This document shows, piece by piece, positions 16,766-28,322 of a DNA stretch of 64,000 bases; positions within the stretch are counted from its first letter, which is position 1, and every line of letters starts with the position of its first letter. Both the position numbers and the translations under genes were made by a program. The DNA lies in assembly GCA_014706295.1 (NCBI GenBank), contig JACSVZ010000012.1:15583255-15647254 (forward strand), read 5' to 3'. The notes beneath the pieces were generated by a model. The model did no database searches. It saw nothing but the letters and a program-made list of their open reading frames with translations, and was not told where the DNA came from. Source of the DNA: Lycocorax pyrrhopterus obiensis. Lineage: Eukaryota; Chordata; Aves; Passeriformes; Paradisaeidae.

Positions 16766-19700
16766 GACCACACTCCCCCTACTTGCACGTCCCCCTCATT
16801 CTCCTGCCATCCAAGCCCACTCCCAATCAACAGATGGAGGACCCAGCTAAATCCCTCCCCTGCCCTGATGAGGCAGCAGCTCCCCTGCTCCCGGGCTGGG
16901 GGGATGCGGGGTCACAGCAGGTTCCTGGCACAGCTCAGAGCCCAGCAGCTCCTGGTCAATGGAGCCGCACAACTTTTATGGGTTTCTAACCCCAGGTGGG
17001 TACAGCTGCTCCTGCTCAAGTATTCCTTCTCCTCCAGCTTCAAGAGCAATGGAGAGCTCAGGGACTGGGAGGGAGGGAAGTTTCCTAATAAACAAACCCT
17101 GAGGGAAGGCTTATCTCAGGCAAGGCAGTGGAAGGAACCAGATTCCAAGGTTCCTTGTAAAACGAGGTTGTTACACTCCCCATCCCATCGGCACAAGGAC
17201 GTGGCCCCAGGGAAGCTGGGAGTGGAGGACACGGAGGGTGGGTTTGCTGCATCCCCAACCAGTTTTCCAGCCGTGTTAGTGTGACTGTGAGTCCTGGGTG
17301 AATGCCCTGCCAGGGTCAACAGCCAGGGGAGACAGCGCACAGGCAAACCAGACACCTTGGGACACAGGGATAGGACCAGAGCTCCTGGGGAAGGGTGGCA
17401 GGACGTCATGTTGGGCTGCTCATTGTGAGCAGGGCAGCACCAAGCATGAGGTGGGAACATCCCAGAGACCCCTGAAAATGCTGTGTCCCCAGATTTCCCC
17501 GGCTTGGTGGCAAAGGGCCGGTGACAAAATTTGGGGGCGGATCCCAAGCTGGAAGAGGACATTCGCTGCAGAGGTACAGTCACCAGGAGTCCCAGGAGTC
17601 ATCCACCTGCATGGAGGATGGCTGGGGCTGTGGTGGGCATCACCTCTTCCCACTGCACTCCAGCCTGGCACGGAAACTGTGGTCCGAGGGACGGAGCTGC
17701 AAACTCCCTTGGGTTTGCCCACAAGTAAAGGATGTGGTAGAGCCAAGGCCATGTCCAGAGTTGGGTGCTGCCAAGCACCAGCAGGGTGCTGGCTGTGACA
17801 CCCAGAAATGGAGACACGTTTGGTGCCAGGGGGAGTTCATCCCTTGCACACAGCAATGTGCAGCTGGGTGGGGGAGATCCAAGTGATTTGGGACCACACA
17901 AATTCAGAGGCCGTGACAGAGATGACCAGGAGGGTGAGTACTGAGGTGCCCCACCCCACTGTGCCAGGGCATCCCAGGCCCCAACTGCGGCTGGCTGGGG
18001 AGCTGGGCACTCACTCGGAACTGTGGGCTACCAGGTGGAACCAGCTGGGGACGAGAAGTGGTTCCTGCCCAGCACAACCAGTTTTCTCTTACCCAAAGGT
18101 GGGCAGGCCGGAGCTCAGAGCAGTGGAAAGTTACCAAACGTGGGCTCAAGAAGGGCCAAGGTCGGCCAGGAGATTTCTGAGCAGACGTGTGAAGCTGCAA
18201 AGACAACCTGGAGCAGAATTGCTCCATCTCAGGCAGGAGGGAGGCAATGACCCGGCTTTGCAGCGGTGACAGGGCAACTTTAACTGCGAGCCGAGGGCAG
18301 GGAAAGATACCAGGCTGAGAGGACTCTGGAGCTGGGAAGACAAATTAGGAATTGACCCTAAAGGGGTCTCATCACTCCAGAGCGCCTATCCCAACCTACC
18401 TTGCACTTCCCACCTGGGGAAAGGCTGGGAAGGTTTTCTTTCTGCCAAATGGCTGCACGTTGAGGGGTAGTTTCCCCATGACCTTAAGTAAGGAGTGGTG
18501 GTGTTCTTGGGAGCTCCAAGTAAAGTGTCCTGGAAGGTACTAACAGTGCCAGGAGAACACCGTTCCCTTTGTCTCTTCCTCACCCCTCTTCTCAGCATTG
18601 TTCCTCCCTTTGCTTGGAAGCATTAGCACAGTAGGAGCAAGCAGGGGAGGCTGTGACTCCCCTCGAGGCACAAATGTTGCCCCCAGGGCTGGTAGCACAC
18701 CAGGGAAGCAGCACAGATGTGCTGAGACCTGGCAGGGGCTGATCTGCCAGGGCAATGCAGATCAGAGGGACAGCCCAGCCCCGGCCGCCGCCTGCTCTCA
18801 CCCAAACTGCAGCTCCTGGGGAGGAAGGGCAAGTCCTCCTGATCCTCCTGGGAGCTTCTTTGTGGGAGGAAGAGGAGCAGAGGCAGCCAGAAGGCATCAC
18901 TCCACACATTGCCTGTGGCTTATCTTGGATCCTCTGCTCCCAGCTGTTTGTGGAAGCAGCACTGCTGCTCCTCACCGCTCTCCCCACCACAACCACTGTG
19001 GGAGCATCTCTGCCTCGAGCCATCTCGCTGTGCCCTGGTGACTGTCCCCTGGCTCTGACGGGAACACTGCTGCACTGCTGGAGTATTTCAAGTCCCACAT
19101 GAACTCTTCAAACCCCATCAGCCACAAACACTGAAGTGCAGTGCAGTCCCTGAGACTGCAGCTCCAAAGCTGCTCCGGCAGCAGCCGTGTTCTCCACCCC
19201 CCACAGCATGTAGTCAGTGCGGAGGAGTAGCTATCCCATCTCCTCAGCTTTAAATGAGGAAAAACAGTACAAAAGGTTACAAAATTTCCCTGCTGCGTTT
19301 TCCCATCTGTTATTGCAATTGGAGGTTTCCTTTCCCTGCTCCTAGATGTCTCCGAATGGATCGTTTCCCTGGGTATTTGCCCAGGGCAGAACCTTTCTAG
19401 CTTTGGAACTGGATCAAAGGCCCACAGAGGGAAGCACTGAGGGTTTAGGTACTTAAAAGGGCAGGGGGGGTGAGAGCAGTGCTCTGGGTCTCACCAGGGC
19501 CGATGCTTCCAAAGGCAGCCAAGCTGAGCAGAGAGAAGGTTTCCCTCAGGCTTTGCAGGCTAAGGCAGGGTGAGATCTCGGCTGCTGCTGCTGCTGTTTG
19601 ATCAGCTCCTGCCTTCCTGCCCACTTCCCTGCCTGGAAGGGGCCCGTGCCTGCTGGGACTGGGGCAACACAGGAGATGCCAAGTGGAACCAGGGCACCAC

Positions 19701-21430
19701 GGCTGCGTGTTCCCCACTGCTGCCTCAGGGTGCAGGAGAAGATGCTGAGGGTCGAATGGTTGAAAGAGAAGGATCAAACATTCCTGCAAGGCAGAAGCTC
19801 CCTGAAGACCCAGGAGCACCTGCACAGCTAGGTACTGTGCCTGGGCAGCCCTGGCTCTCCCACCCCGGCAGCAGCTGCTGCAAATCCAAAACACCCACAT
19901 CATATTCCCAGATCTGGGGCTCAGGGAGTCAAAGCACTCAGCCCCTGTTACTTCCTCCCTGACTTTAGGTGCAGGGTACCCAAGGATGTTGACAATTTGT
20001 GGTTTGGATGGGAAGTGGGAACAGAAATTGCAGGTGCAGGTGCTTCCTTGCCCACCTGTAGCCAGTGGCCACAAGCCTGTGGCACATCAGCAGTGCCAGC
20101 CTGCACCCTTCCTCACCAGAGGAAGAGCTGGAGCAACCCCTCGTGGAAGACCAACTGGCTCAGTACCATCCATAAGGGAATGTTTCTGGCATATAGCTTT
20201 GCTCCAGTAATAGCCATGCCCCTGGGATTCTACAGAGCTCCTGGACATCCAGAGCCCTCCTCAGTGGGCTGAGTGTGGAGCTGTGTTTGCAGAAAGCTTC
20301 TGTTTGTTTCCCACTTCCTGCACGGCCTTGGGATGCTGTTCCCTGCCAGGACAGGAGGGTGCTTTGCTTTCCTCCCACCATCCTTCCAGACCAGATGGAG
20401 AGGCCAGGATGGGGTGGAATGAGACAGCCTCGTGGGACCATTGCCCAGCTCCCATGGCCCTCCCATGGCTTGTGCCTGGGTCGGGTGGAGAAGGGGGTGG
20501 CAATGGGGATGCTGCCACCAGGACAGGGATTCATCCACAGGGCTGTTCCTGGTGTGAAAGGGGCTTTATGGCAATGCCCCACTGTGCTTCACAGCTTCTG
20601 GCCCTTCCCAGCAGGCTCAACAGGGAGCTTGATGTCCCAAAGAGGATTAACTCTCTAATCCTCTTGTGAGCCTTGTGAGCAGGGAGGCTTCGGAGGAGGA
20701 GGGAGAAAGGGAGAAGCTGCGGCATTAGCTGAGCCCTTAACAGACCCTGGAGAATCTTTTCCATTGCTTAGCTAACCAGCAGAGGGGATTCTGGGGTGTC
20801 CATGCTGGCCAGAGGACAGGACCAGGTCAGTTTTAGGGACCAGAGTAGTTACAACTTTCCTTTCTTGAGGGATTTCTGTCCTGCCTGAAGAGGAGCTGAG
20901 TTCTTGCTCTCACCTCCATGGAATCAAGTTCAGGAAGCCCCAGCCCAGTCTCAGCCTGCGTGGGGGATCAGACTCCAAGAGCTGTGTCCCCCAGTGTCCC
21001 CAAGTTCCTGCATGTCCCCAGCTGGGCACTGCAAGCATTCCATGGACAGTGGGGGAGCACAGCAGGACAGCTCAGGCTGGGGATCATGTTTTCTGTGTGT
21101 GGACGTGCAGTGCATGCTCCAGCTTCCCACCGAAACCTCTTGCACCGTCCTGGGACACGACTTTCCCTTGCACACACGCACAGACAGACACGGTGCATTC
21201 CAGCTGTCTGATGATCAGTGCCAATCATTCCCGGTTCTTCGGACGGACGGGGCCGCCTGGTGTCCGCACAAAGCAATGACCAGCCCGTGTCCAGCCCGGC
21301 ACCCGCTGCCACCCCGCTCCGTTCCCTCATCGCCCCTTCGGTCTCAGCAAACCACCACAGCCCTCGGCCACAGCCTTCTTGCGCTGACAGTGGTGTGGAG
21401 CAGGCTGAGGACTGCTGGGATCCTTGGGGC

Positions 21431-21518
21431 TGGAGTGCTCTGGTGTCCAGCAGGGACCAGAGTAGGCTGGGAACACTGAAACGCTCGGGCTTGGAGTGCT
21501 CTGGTGTCCAGCAGAGAC
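21431..21518 (+). repeat. Local duplication with 61-bp period
   Basis: TGGAGTGCTCTGGTGTCCAG followed by CAGGGAC at 21431-21457 recurs as the same word followed by CAGAGAC at 21492-21518. One mismatch separates the copies. No function is suggested. Confidence 0.8.
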
Positions 21519-22909
21519 TTGAGCCACAGGAGGATTTTGTGGCACCACAACCGAGACTGGACTGGCACTATGGACTTTCGGATCCCCCCACACTCTCCCC
21601 AGTCACAGAGCTGGGCTCTAGGTGGGGAAATATTCTCAGTGGATGGGTTTGGGTTATTTTCCCACAAGTCTGTGACTTGGTAACTCCTCCTGTGGGATTT
21701 CCGCTGGCTCCCTGCACACTCGTAGTGTGCCAGGCAGGCACCGTGCCTGTCTCCCTGGGCACAGGGACTGGCAGAGACCCAGGGCTTGTGTGTTCCTTGT
21801 GGACACACAACCAAGAGCTGCTGCCCCGTGCCAGGGGAGGAAAAGCCACAAGGGGTGAAGCTTGCCACTTATACCCGCGAGGAATGTTCTCCAGGAAAGC
21901 CTGAACTGAACCCAACCTCTCTTTCCTTTGGCCCATCTCCAAAGCAGCAGGCTGACCATGCCCATGTCCTTGAACCCTGCAGCTCCCAGTGCTGGCGTGG
22001 GCATGGGCTGTGCCAGGGCTCTGCCATGACACAGGCATCTCCTGGGGTCTGGGATGGCTTCTGAACAGGTTGTGACAGAGCCACGGTCCTGGAAAGGTGA
22101 ACAGGAGCCCCAGGGCCAGGCTGTGTTTGTTTATCCTGGTGATGGAGCACACAACAGTGAAACAAAAGGTCAAACCCTGTTGCCCTGGGAGATGGTTTTT
22201 GAAGCTGCCTCCCGTCCTGCTGGGGCTCGGATGGAGCGGCCCCAGCGCTTGTCATGTCAAGTTATTTTTGTAATTTTGGCTGGTAATAGGTCTGAAGCAG
22301 GCACTGTGAGGTTCGGGGATACACTGATCCAGGACCAGAAGGGCCCTAAACACCTGATGAGAAGAGCACCCCGCCCTGGGGCTTTGGAGGCAGATCCCCA
22401 TCCCACAGCTCCTGCATCCAGACAGACCCCAACCTGCTTCCTTAGTCCTAAGGGAGGCACATGCAGCCCCTCCAAGCATCCCAAAACATGGCTGAGTCTG
22501 ACCCAATCTTGACTTACATTTGGCCCATCTGAATAATGAACAGACACAAACTTCTTCACGACTTGGCCAGGTTTAAGGTGGGTGGTTTGAGCTCACTGCG
22601 GGCAGAGGTGGACAGGGCACTCTCAGGAAGCACTGTCAGGAATCACTGCCAGGGAGGGAGGGCAGGTTCTGAGCAGCCCCTTGCAGGCTGCTCCTTGCTA
22701 GCTCTGCTTTTACTCCTGACCCTCTTTGTTGGGGAAGAACTAATAAATGCCACCATCAACTCCAAGCATGGTTTTGTCCAGTTGTGGGGAGACTGGGTTG
22801 AGCAGCGTGGAGATGGAAAGGGAGGCTGTTCCAGCAGTCCTGGCTGATCTGCCTCTTCTAGAGCTTCTCCATCACTGCACCTCAAAGCCTGACATGGCAA
22901 AATTCGCCA

Positions 22910-22970
22910 GTCTCCTTTATGTAAGTGAGGAGACTGAGGCACACACCTGCACTGTGCCCAGGCTGGGGCA
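22910..22970 (+). mobile_element. MIR-like SINE remnant
   Basis: TTTATGTAAGTGAGGAGACTGAGGCACAC resembles the MIR core (a TTTTACAGATGAGGAAACTGAGGCAC-like block). It is short and diverged, so the assignment is weak. Confidence 0.35.
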
Positions 22971-23631
22971 CACGGGGATGCAGCGATGAAGCCATGAGGA
23001 GCCCTGATTCACAGTGTGAGCGTCCGTGTCCCACCCCAGCAGCTGCCAAGGGTGAGGAGCAGCAAATCAGCCCTTTTGCCTCTACATAAAAGCCCCAAAT
23101 CACCCCTGCAGCTGGGTACCTCCCTCTGGCAGGAGCAGGCAGGTGGGACACAGACTGATCCTGGGGGAAAGGCACCTTGTCTCCGGGCAGGAGACCAGCA
23201 GAGAGTAAAAACCGTGTGGATCAGCCCTTGTCTTGCTGCTTCTGGTTGTCAGCACAAGGAGTTGTGTTTACCCAGACTTGAGGGCAATCGCCCGTCACTA
23301 ACAACACAACACCCCTTGGTCTCACTGCCCTGAGCCCGGCAAGGGAACAGGACGGAGCCGGTGGGAGGGCAGCGCTGCCAGGGAAGGACAGGCAGCCCCC
23401 AGGACAGCAGGACTGAGGTACAGGATCTGTGGGGCTGGGCTCGTAGCCACAGGTGGCTGGCCTGAACTGTGTGGGGGACAGTGTCAGAGGCCTTTTCTGG
23501 GGTTTGGACCCCAAGCAGCTCAAGCTAGGCTCAGGACACACCATCAAGGGTCTGACGGCAGCTTGGGGTGTCCAGTGCCCAGGAAGCAAGGTGGATGCTC
23601 CTGATGAGGGGCGTGTGGCAGCTGGCCCCTG

Positions 23632-23665
23632 GCAGTGACTCAGTTTCCCCATCTGTAAAATCCAG
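23632..23665 (-). mobile_element. MIR-like SINE remnant
   Basis: GACTCAGTTTCCCCATCTG followed by TAAAAT is the classic reverse complement of the MIR core. Only about 35 bases can be assigned with any assurance. Confidence 0.5.
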
Positions 23666-24474
23666 TTTCTTGGATTGAGGACTCTGTCCAGCTCTGAAGG
23701 AGGACCCTGACAAGCAGTCCTGAGATGTGGAGTGCTTGTTTCCATCAAGCAGATCTCTGCTGCTGGAGACACAAGGCATAACCACCACAGGGAAGAAAAA
23801 AACACCATGGGGAGGAAAAAGCTGTTCCCAGGCCCCCAAACCAGCAGGAACTGGATTTCCATCTGTATTCTCTCATCCCCACCATCGCATATTTGCATTT
23901 GGTAGCTTTGCAATGATTCAGGGATGGCTTTTAGATAGTTGTAGTGTTTGCACATGAGAAGGACAATTTGGCACCATATGCCTTAGCTTTCTTCAGCTGT
24001 GGTCTGGGGAAATGTCACTTTTGTGAGCAGCACAGAGCACATGATCCAGGCAATCATGGGACATGGGGCAATAAAAGTGGAGTGATGTCTTGCAAACAAC
24101 TCAAAACAGCCAAGTGTGCCCATTATAATATTAATTATAATCACATTTAAAGCAAAGTGAAGCTGTGCTTCTCCAGGAGCTTTAATGAGGTCATATCTCT
24201 CTTAACATTTCCCTTGCCAGCTCCTGGCTGTGTGTTATAAGCCATGCTCCAGCCAGGCCTGGGCAAAACACAGCAAAGCTGGGCTCCCATCGCTGCCTGG
24301 TTTTAAAACAGAGGGAGAGTGAGCAAAACAGAAATTTGGGTTCTCATGGTGGTTCTCATGTCTGAAAAAAATAGTGAAGATTGAATCTATCTTTCAGAGC
24401 AGAACCTCCCCTTTTCTCCCTGACAAGTTGTTGGCTACTTGAGAGGTAACTTAAACAGCAGGTGCTGATCTCTG

Positions 24475-24761
24475 CTCCCTGTGATAGGGACAGGACTCGA
24501 GGGAATGGCTGGAGCTGTGCCAGGGGAGGCTCAGGCTGGAGATCAGGGAAAGGTTCTTCCCCCAGAGGGTGCCGGGCACTGCCCAGGCTCCCCAGGGAAT
24601 GGGCACGGCCCCGAGGCTGCCAGAGCTCCAGGAGTGTTTGGATACCGCTCTCAGGGATGCCCAGGGTGGGATTGTTGGGGTGTCTGTGCAGGGCCAGGAG
24701 CTGGACTCCATGACGCTTGTGGGTCCCTTCTAATTCAGGATATTCTGTGATGCTATGAAAC
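24475..24761 (+). mobile_element. CR1 LINE 3' fragment
   Basis: Carries GTTCTTCCCCCAGAGGGTGC, CCCAGGCTCCCCAGGGAATG and CCAGAGCTCCAGGAG, and ends in ATTCTGTGATGCTATGA. It belongs to the same subfamily as the copies at 39108, 42104, 54044 and 57638 inside PIGQ. Confidence 0.9.
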
Positions 24762-25310
24762 TATTTGGATGGGAAAGGGGCTGCCCTTAGCAAAGACATG
24801 CACTGGCCACGTGTGACATCTGACACATGTGGGAGTCGAGAAATGGTCACCCTGAGTGATTCAAGTCTTATCATGGATTGAGCTTGGTTTGGAGAGATGA
24901 GGCTCACAGAAAATAGGGGTAACAAGTGTTAAAGATCTGAAAGAAGCCACTATCTCAGGAACTGGGGAGGTTGAGGTCCCATTCAATACGGTCACACACG
25001 GGGCTCACCTTTACACATAAATCTTCAGGCCACATCTGACACCAGTTGAGCTGTTGGAGCTGTTGGACCTTTTTGCTGGCTCCTCCAGCTGCAGATCCAG
25101 CTTGCTGACTCTTTCATTTCTGTGCCATGGTCCTTGTTTGTCTTTATTTCATAATTAGCTGGCAATAAAGTGACGTGGGTCTCTCTGGCATGAAGTGAAT
25201 CCAGACTAGCACCAAGGCTTTGACCCTGGGTAGATAGCAAGCACCACAGCATGGCCCCAGAGACAGCAGCAGGCAGGGACAGTCATGGTCCTACTGCTTC
25301 CCCCAAACAG
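24762..25310 (+). other. NHLRC4 upstream region
   Basis: No coding sequence was seen. CACGTG and CACATG E-box words occur at about 24812-24830. The segment ends in CTACTGCTTCCCCCAAACAG, which looks like a splice acceptor just before the NHLRC4 coding exon, so a 5' non-coding exon probably lies further upstream. I could not place it. Confidence 0.4.
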
Positions 25311-25326
25311 GGACAAGAGATTTGTC

Positions 25327-26451
25327 ATGGACGACACGCTGGAGACCAGCCAGCTAAAAGAGAAGCTTCTGAAAACCATCTACAGCCTCCAGCTGAAGTC
25401 ATTTGCCACGCTGCAGTCAGCCAGCCCGCTGCTGCACAGCCAGCGTGGCATGGGCATGGTGACCCAGCACCAGGTCCACCAGCTGGCAGATAAGGCCAAA
25501 AGCCTGTGTGGAGATCTGGACAACATCAAGAACCTCCTCCGCTATTGCCAGGATGAGCTGGTCCGGCAGATTCCCAACCCCACCGGCAGCCGCTATGGGG
25601 GTGTCAGTGGAATCCATTGCTCCCCGGATGGCTCCATCTACGTGACAGCTGAGAGTGCTCCCTGGGTCCACGTCCTCAGCAGCACAGGCCACCCACTGCG
25701 GTCCCTGCACTGCCAGCAAACGGGCAAGGGAGGCAGCATTTTCTTGCCAGAAGATGTGACTGTGACTAGGATGGGAATGGTGGCTGTAGCTGACATGGTG
25801 AATGAAGCCATCTGGGTCTTCAACCCTCACACCAGCCTCTCCAAGGGGGAATGGATAAAGGTCAGGAACGGTGGTTCCCCCAGGGGTATTGGAGTAGACT
25901 CCATGGGCAAGATCCTGGTAGCAGACTACGTACAAGGCCAAGTGCACAGCTTTGCTCTGGACCATGCCTTCAGGACACTCAATGTCCACTCGGTCCCCAA
26001 CCTGCAGGGACCTCGCTACGTCAGTCCGGTGCCTGGTGGAGGCTTTGTGGTGAGCGAGGAGTGTGGAGACGTCAAGGTCTTCATGAGCAGCCGTAAGCTC
26101 CTCTGCTCCCTCAGCAGCAAATACGGACACCAGTTTGGCAACCCTGCTGGGGTCTGCGTGGACACGGATGGCAGCATCCTGGTGGCAGACGAGCAGCGCC
26201 GTACAGTCCACTTGTTCCCAGAGCATGGAGCTCCCATCTGCCTGGTGTCCACAGGGCTGCGGAGGCCCGCTGGCGTGGCTTGCTCCTCCTCTGGGCACCT
26301 CTTTGTGGCAGACACAGTGGAGAACTGTGTCAAAGTCTTTAAGTACTGTGTGAGGCCCCCATACAGACCCACCAATGCTGGGGCACCGTGTGCTGACCCC
26401 AACCAAACATCCAGGTGGGGAGGACGGGTGGTGCCCCTGCAGCCCCGCTGA
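25327..26451 (+). CDS. NHLRC4: NHLRC4 (NHL repeat containing 4), six-blade NHL propeller
   Basis: A single coding exon of 374 residues. The exon probably starts at 25311, after a CCCCCAAACAG acceptor, which favours ATG 25327 over the in-frame ATG at 25285. Residues 1-88 are helical and coiled-coil-like. Residues 89 to about 341 form six NHL-type blades, recognisable by (P)xGVxVDxxGxxxVAD-like cores: GIHCSPDGSIYVT, DVTVTRMGMVAVAD, GIGVDSMGKILVAD, a GGGFVVSEECGDVKVF blade, GVCVDTDGSILVAD and GVACSSSGHLFVAD. The ADEQRR and PICLVS words match the human protein as I recall it. NHL propellers usually bind protein or RNA partners, as in TRIM-NHL proteins, but there is no RING or B-box here and the function is unknown. 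Human NHLRC4 is, as I recall, only about 123 residues, so this copy looks more complete. The C-terminal 33 residues show no repeat. PIGQ lies immediately downstream, as in mammals. Confidence 0.9.
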   Translation: MDDTLETSQLKEKLLKTIYSLQLKSFATLQSASPLLHSQRGMGMVTQHQVHQLADKAKSLCGDLDNIKNLLRYCQDELVRQIPNPTGSRYGGVSGIHCSPDGSIYVTAESAPWVHVLSSTGHPLRSLHCQQTGKGGSIFLPEDVTVTRMGMVAVADMVNEAIWVFNPHTSLSKGEWIKVRNGGSPRGIGVDSMGKILVADYVQGQVHSFALDHAFRTLNVHSVPNLQGPRYVSPVPGGGFVVSEECGDVKVFMSSRKLLCSLSSKYGHQFGNPAGVCVDTDGSILVADEQRRTVHLFPEHGAPICLVSTGLRRPAGVACSSSGHLFVADTVENCVKVFKYCVRPPYRPTNAGAPCADPNQTSRWGGRVVPLQPR

Positions 26452-26502
26452 GCTGTGGGTCTGTTGGTGTGCTGAGAGCTCCACTGCTCCCACAGATTCA
26501 TG

Positions 26503-26655
26503 TCATAGAATCATGGAATGGTTTGGGTTGGAAGGGACTGTAAAGACCATCTCATTCCATCCCTTGCCATGGGCAGGGACACCTTCCACTAGGCCAGGTT
26601 GCTCCTGTCCGACCTGGCCTTGGACACTTCCAGGGATGGGACATTGCCCCACACC
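26503..26655 (-). mobile_element. CR1 LINE 3' fragment
   Basis: CATAGAATCATGGAATGG start, GGTTTGGGTTGGAAGGGAC and GGCCTTGGACACTTCCAGG blocks. It lies in the probable 3'UTR of NHLRC4. Confidence 0.9.
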
Positions 26656-26924
26656 TGACTGCCTGATGACCCCCAGCTTCTCCAGGACTAGACCAGCTCT
26701 GAACCCACCGGAGTACCTAAAGGATGACCCAGCTACTCAGAATTGGCCTTGCATTGATGCCTTGGCAAACTTGTTATCACCACACCCTTGATTCCTTGTG
26801 TGTTTTCCAAAGCTAATATAAATATTTCTTCTCTCTCCATACGATTTTGGTGTGCCATGGTCCCATCTTCCTGATGCCAGAGCATGACCGAAGAGGTAAG
26901 GCCATGCCAGAAGTCCATATTCTA

Positions 26925-27050
26925 TCACAGAATCATGGAATCACACAATGGTTTGGATTGGGTCCTTAAAGATCACCTAGATCAACACCCTGCCATGAGT
27001 AGGGACACCTTCCACTAGACCAGGTTGCTCCAAGCCCTGTCCAGCCTGGC
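26925..27050 (-). mobile_element. CR1 LINE 3' fragment
   Basis: TCACAGAATCATGGAATC tail followed by CCTTAAAGATCACCTAG and CAAGCCCTGTCCAGCCTGGC. Short copy, same orientation as its neighbour at 26503. Confidence 0.85.
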
Positions 27051-27905
27051 ATGATGACAACTGGTCTGTACTAATTCATTCCCAGGCTGTTAGGGAGGGT
27101 TTTGCAATCAGAGAACGGCACACTGGGTCTGCATCAGACTTCAGGAACTGGGTAGGATGATGGTAACTCCTTCTGTGCTGCATTCCTGACCTCTACAGGG
27201 AAGCAACAACCACTGCATGGAGCAAATTCCATATGGAAACGTGGAACTCCTCACACTGCCCCACATCCTGCGGCTGGAGCTGCCCTGTTGTCCTCTGGAG
27301 AGGAGGGCTCAGAGCCACGTCCGCTGCCTTTATCGGCAGGGGCCAGGGGAAGGCGGGCAGGGTGTGCCGGCGCAGGAACGGGCGTTTTCCTCTCCCCACT
27401 CCAGCCCTCCGTGTGGGCATGGCGCTCAGAGACTCCTCGGTCCCTGCTGATGTCCCAGACCCAAGTCACGCCTCTCATCCCAAACGATCCCTGAAGAGGG
27501 CCTTGCTCTCTCCTGGCCCTGGAACACGCACTGAACACAACAGACACCCCGTGGTGCCCTCCAAGACCCCTCTCCCTGCAGAGTGAAGCAGCAGCAGGGA
27601 GGGGGGCTGCATGGTCTGCAGGAATGGGGGGATGAGCCTGTCCCATCCCAGGAAGTGGGGCTCCCGGAAAACCAAATCTCCCCCAGCTTATTTCCAATTC
27701 CGTGGCATCCAACAAAAAAATAAAATCCCAAACCTTTTCTCTAGCCCACCCCCACTTCTGCACCTGCTCTCCCTTTCCATATGGGGACCCCCTCATGCTG
27801 CCCAGCATCTTCCCAAGCTCGCTGGCCCCAACCCATTGCCGGCTCACAGCACAAAGCTCTTGGGCACCTGTTGGCACCCGTGGGCCTCTGCTGGGCCAGG
27901 CATCC

Positions 27906-28322
27906 ACTGAGGCGGTCAGGATGGGGGTCAAGACGGTCCCATCAGGACAGCTGAGCCCCTTGCCAGTGGGATGGGGGACAACAGGGTTCCCTGAGGAAAG
28001 GCGAGTCCTTGGACTTTGGGGATGAAGGACAATGTGGTCTCAACATGGAAAGGTGAGTGCCTGGCCTGTAGGATGAGGGACAGCAGGGTCCTATGAAGAG
28101 AGGTGAGACCTGGACTTTGGGGATGGGGGACAGTGGGATCCCATGAGGACAGCTGACAGCCTGGCCTGTGGGATGAGGGAATGCAGGGTCCCGTGAGAAC
28201 AGCGGAGCCCCTCGATTTTGGGAACAGAGGACAACGGGGTGCTGTGAGGACAGGTGAGCTCCTGGCCTGTGGGGATGGAGCCAACAGTGTCTCGTGAGCA
28301 CAGCCGAGCCCCTGGCCCCGCT
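27906..28322 (+). repeat. 50-bp minisatellite upstream of PIGQ, about 8 copies
   Basis: Eight diverged units with anchors (G/C)(T/C/G)GAG at about 27951, 28001, 28053, 28103, 28153, 28203, 28254 and 28304, spaced 50-52 bases, plus a partial unit on the left. Consensus parts are GACAG(G/C)TGAG, CCTGG, GGGATGGGGGACA and CAGGGTCCC(A/G)TGAG. Units alternate between a GGACTTTGGG form (units 2, 4, 6) and a GGCCTGTGGG form (units 3, 5, 7), so there is a higher-order period of about 100 bases. The array runs directly into the CpG island. As 50 is not a multiple of three, the long minus-strand open frame across it is not conserved by the repeat and is taken as chance. Confidence 0.9.

Larger units (their letters stand above)
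16213..24474. other. Intergenic DNA between PRR35 and NHLRC4
   Basis: No protein-coding exon was recognised in about 8 kb. Contents noted: a compositionally distinct block at 16650-16765, a + strand AATAAA at 17087-17092, a 61-bp-spaced duplication at 21431-21518, two MIR-like remnants (22910-22970 and 23632-23665), and an AT-rich near-palindrome near 24123-24143. Minus-strand open frames of about 130-240 codons (for example 19445-20074 and 23221-23955) show no known domains. Confidence 0.5.
26452..27905 (+). other. NHLRC4 3'UTR and short NHLRC4-PIGQ intergenic region
   Basis: Holds two minus-oriented CR1 tails (26503-26655 and 26925-27050), the first only 51 bases after the NHLRC4 stop. No canonical AATAAA was found between the stop and the PIGQ promoter. 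The remainder, 27060-27900, is GC-rich with no recognised exon. Confidence 0.5.

Noticed and set aside
24462..24750. Recurrent similar frames at 24462, 39113, 42097 and 54044 that look like a protein family
   Set aside because: They are translations of copies of one CR1 3' untranslated tail, not a coding family.
25417..26493. 358-codon minus-strand open frame
   Set aside because: It is the antisense of the NHLRC4 exon; the + strand carries clear NHL blades and the minus frame has no recognisable domain.
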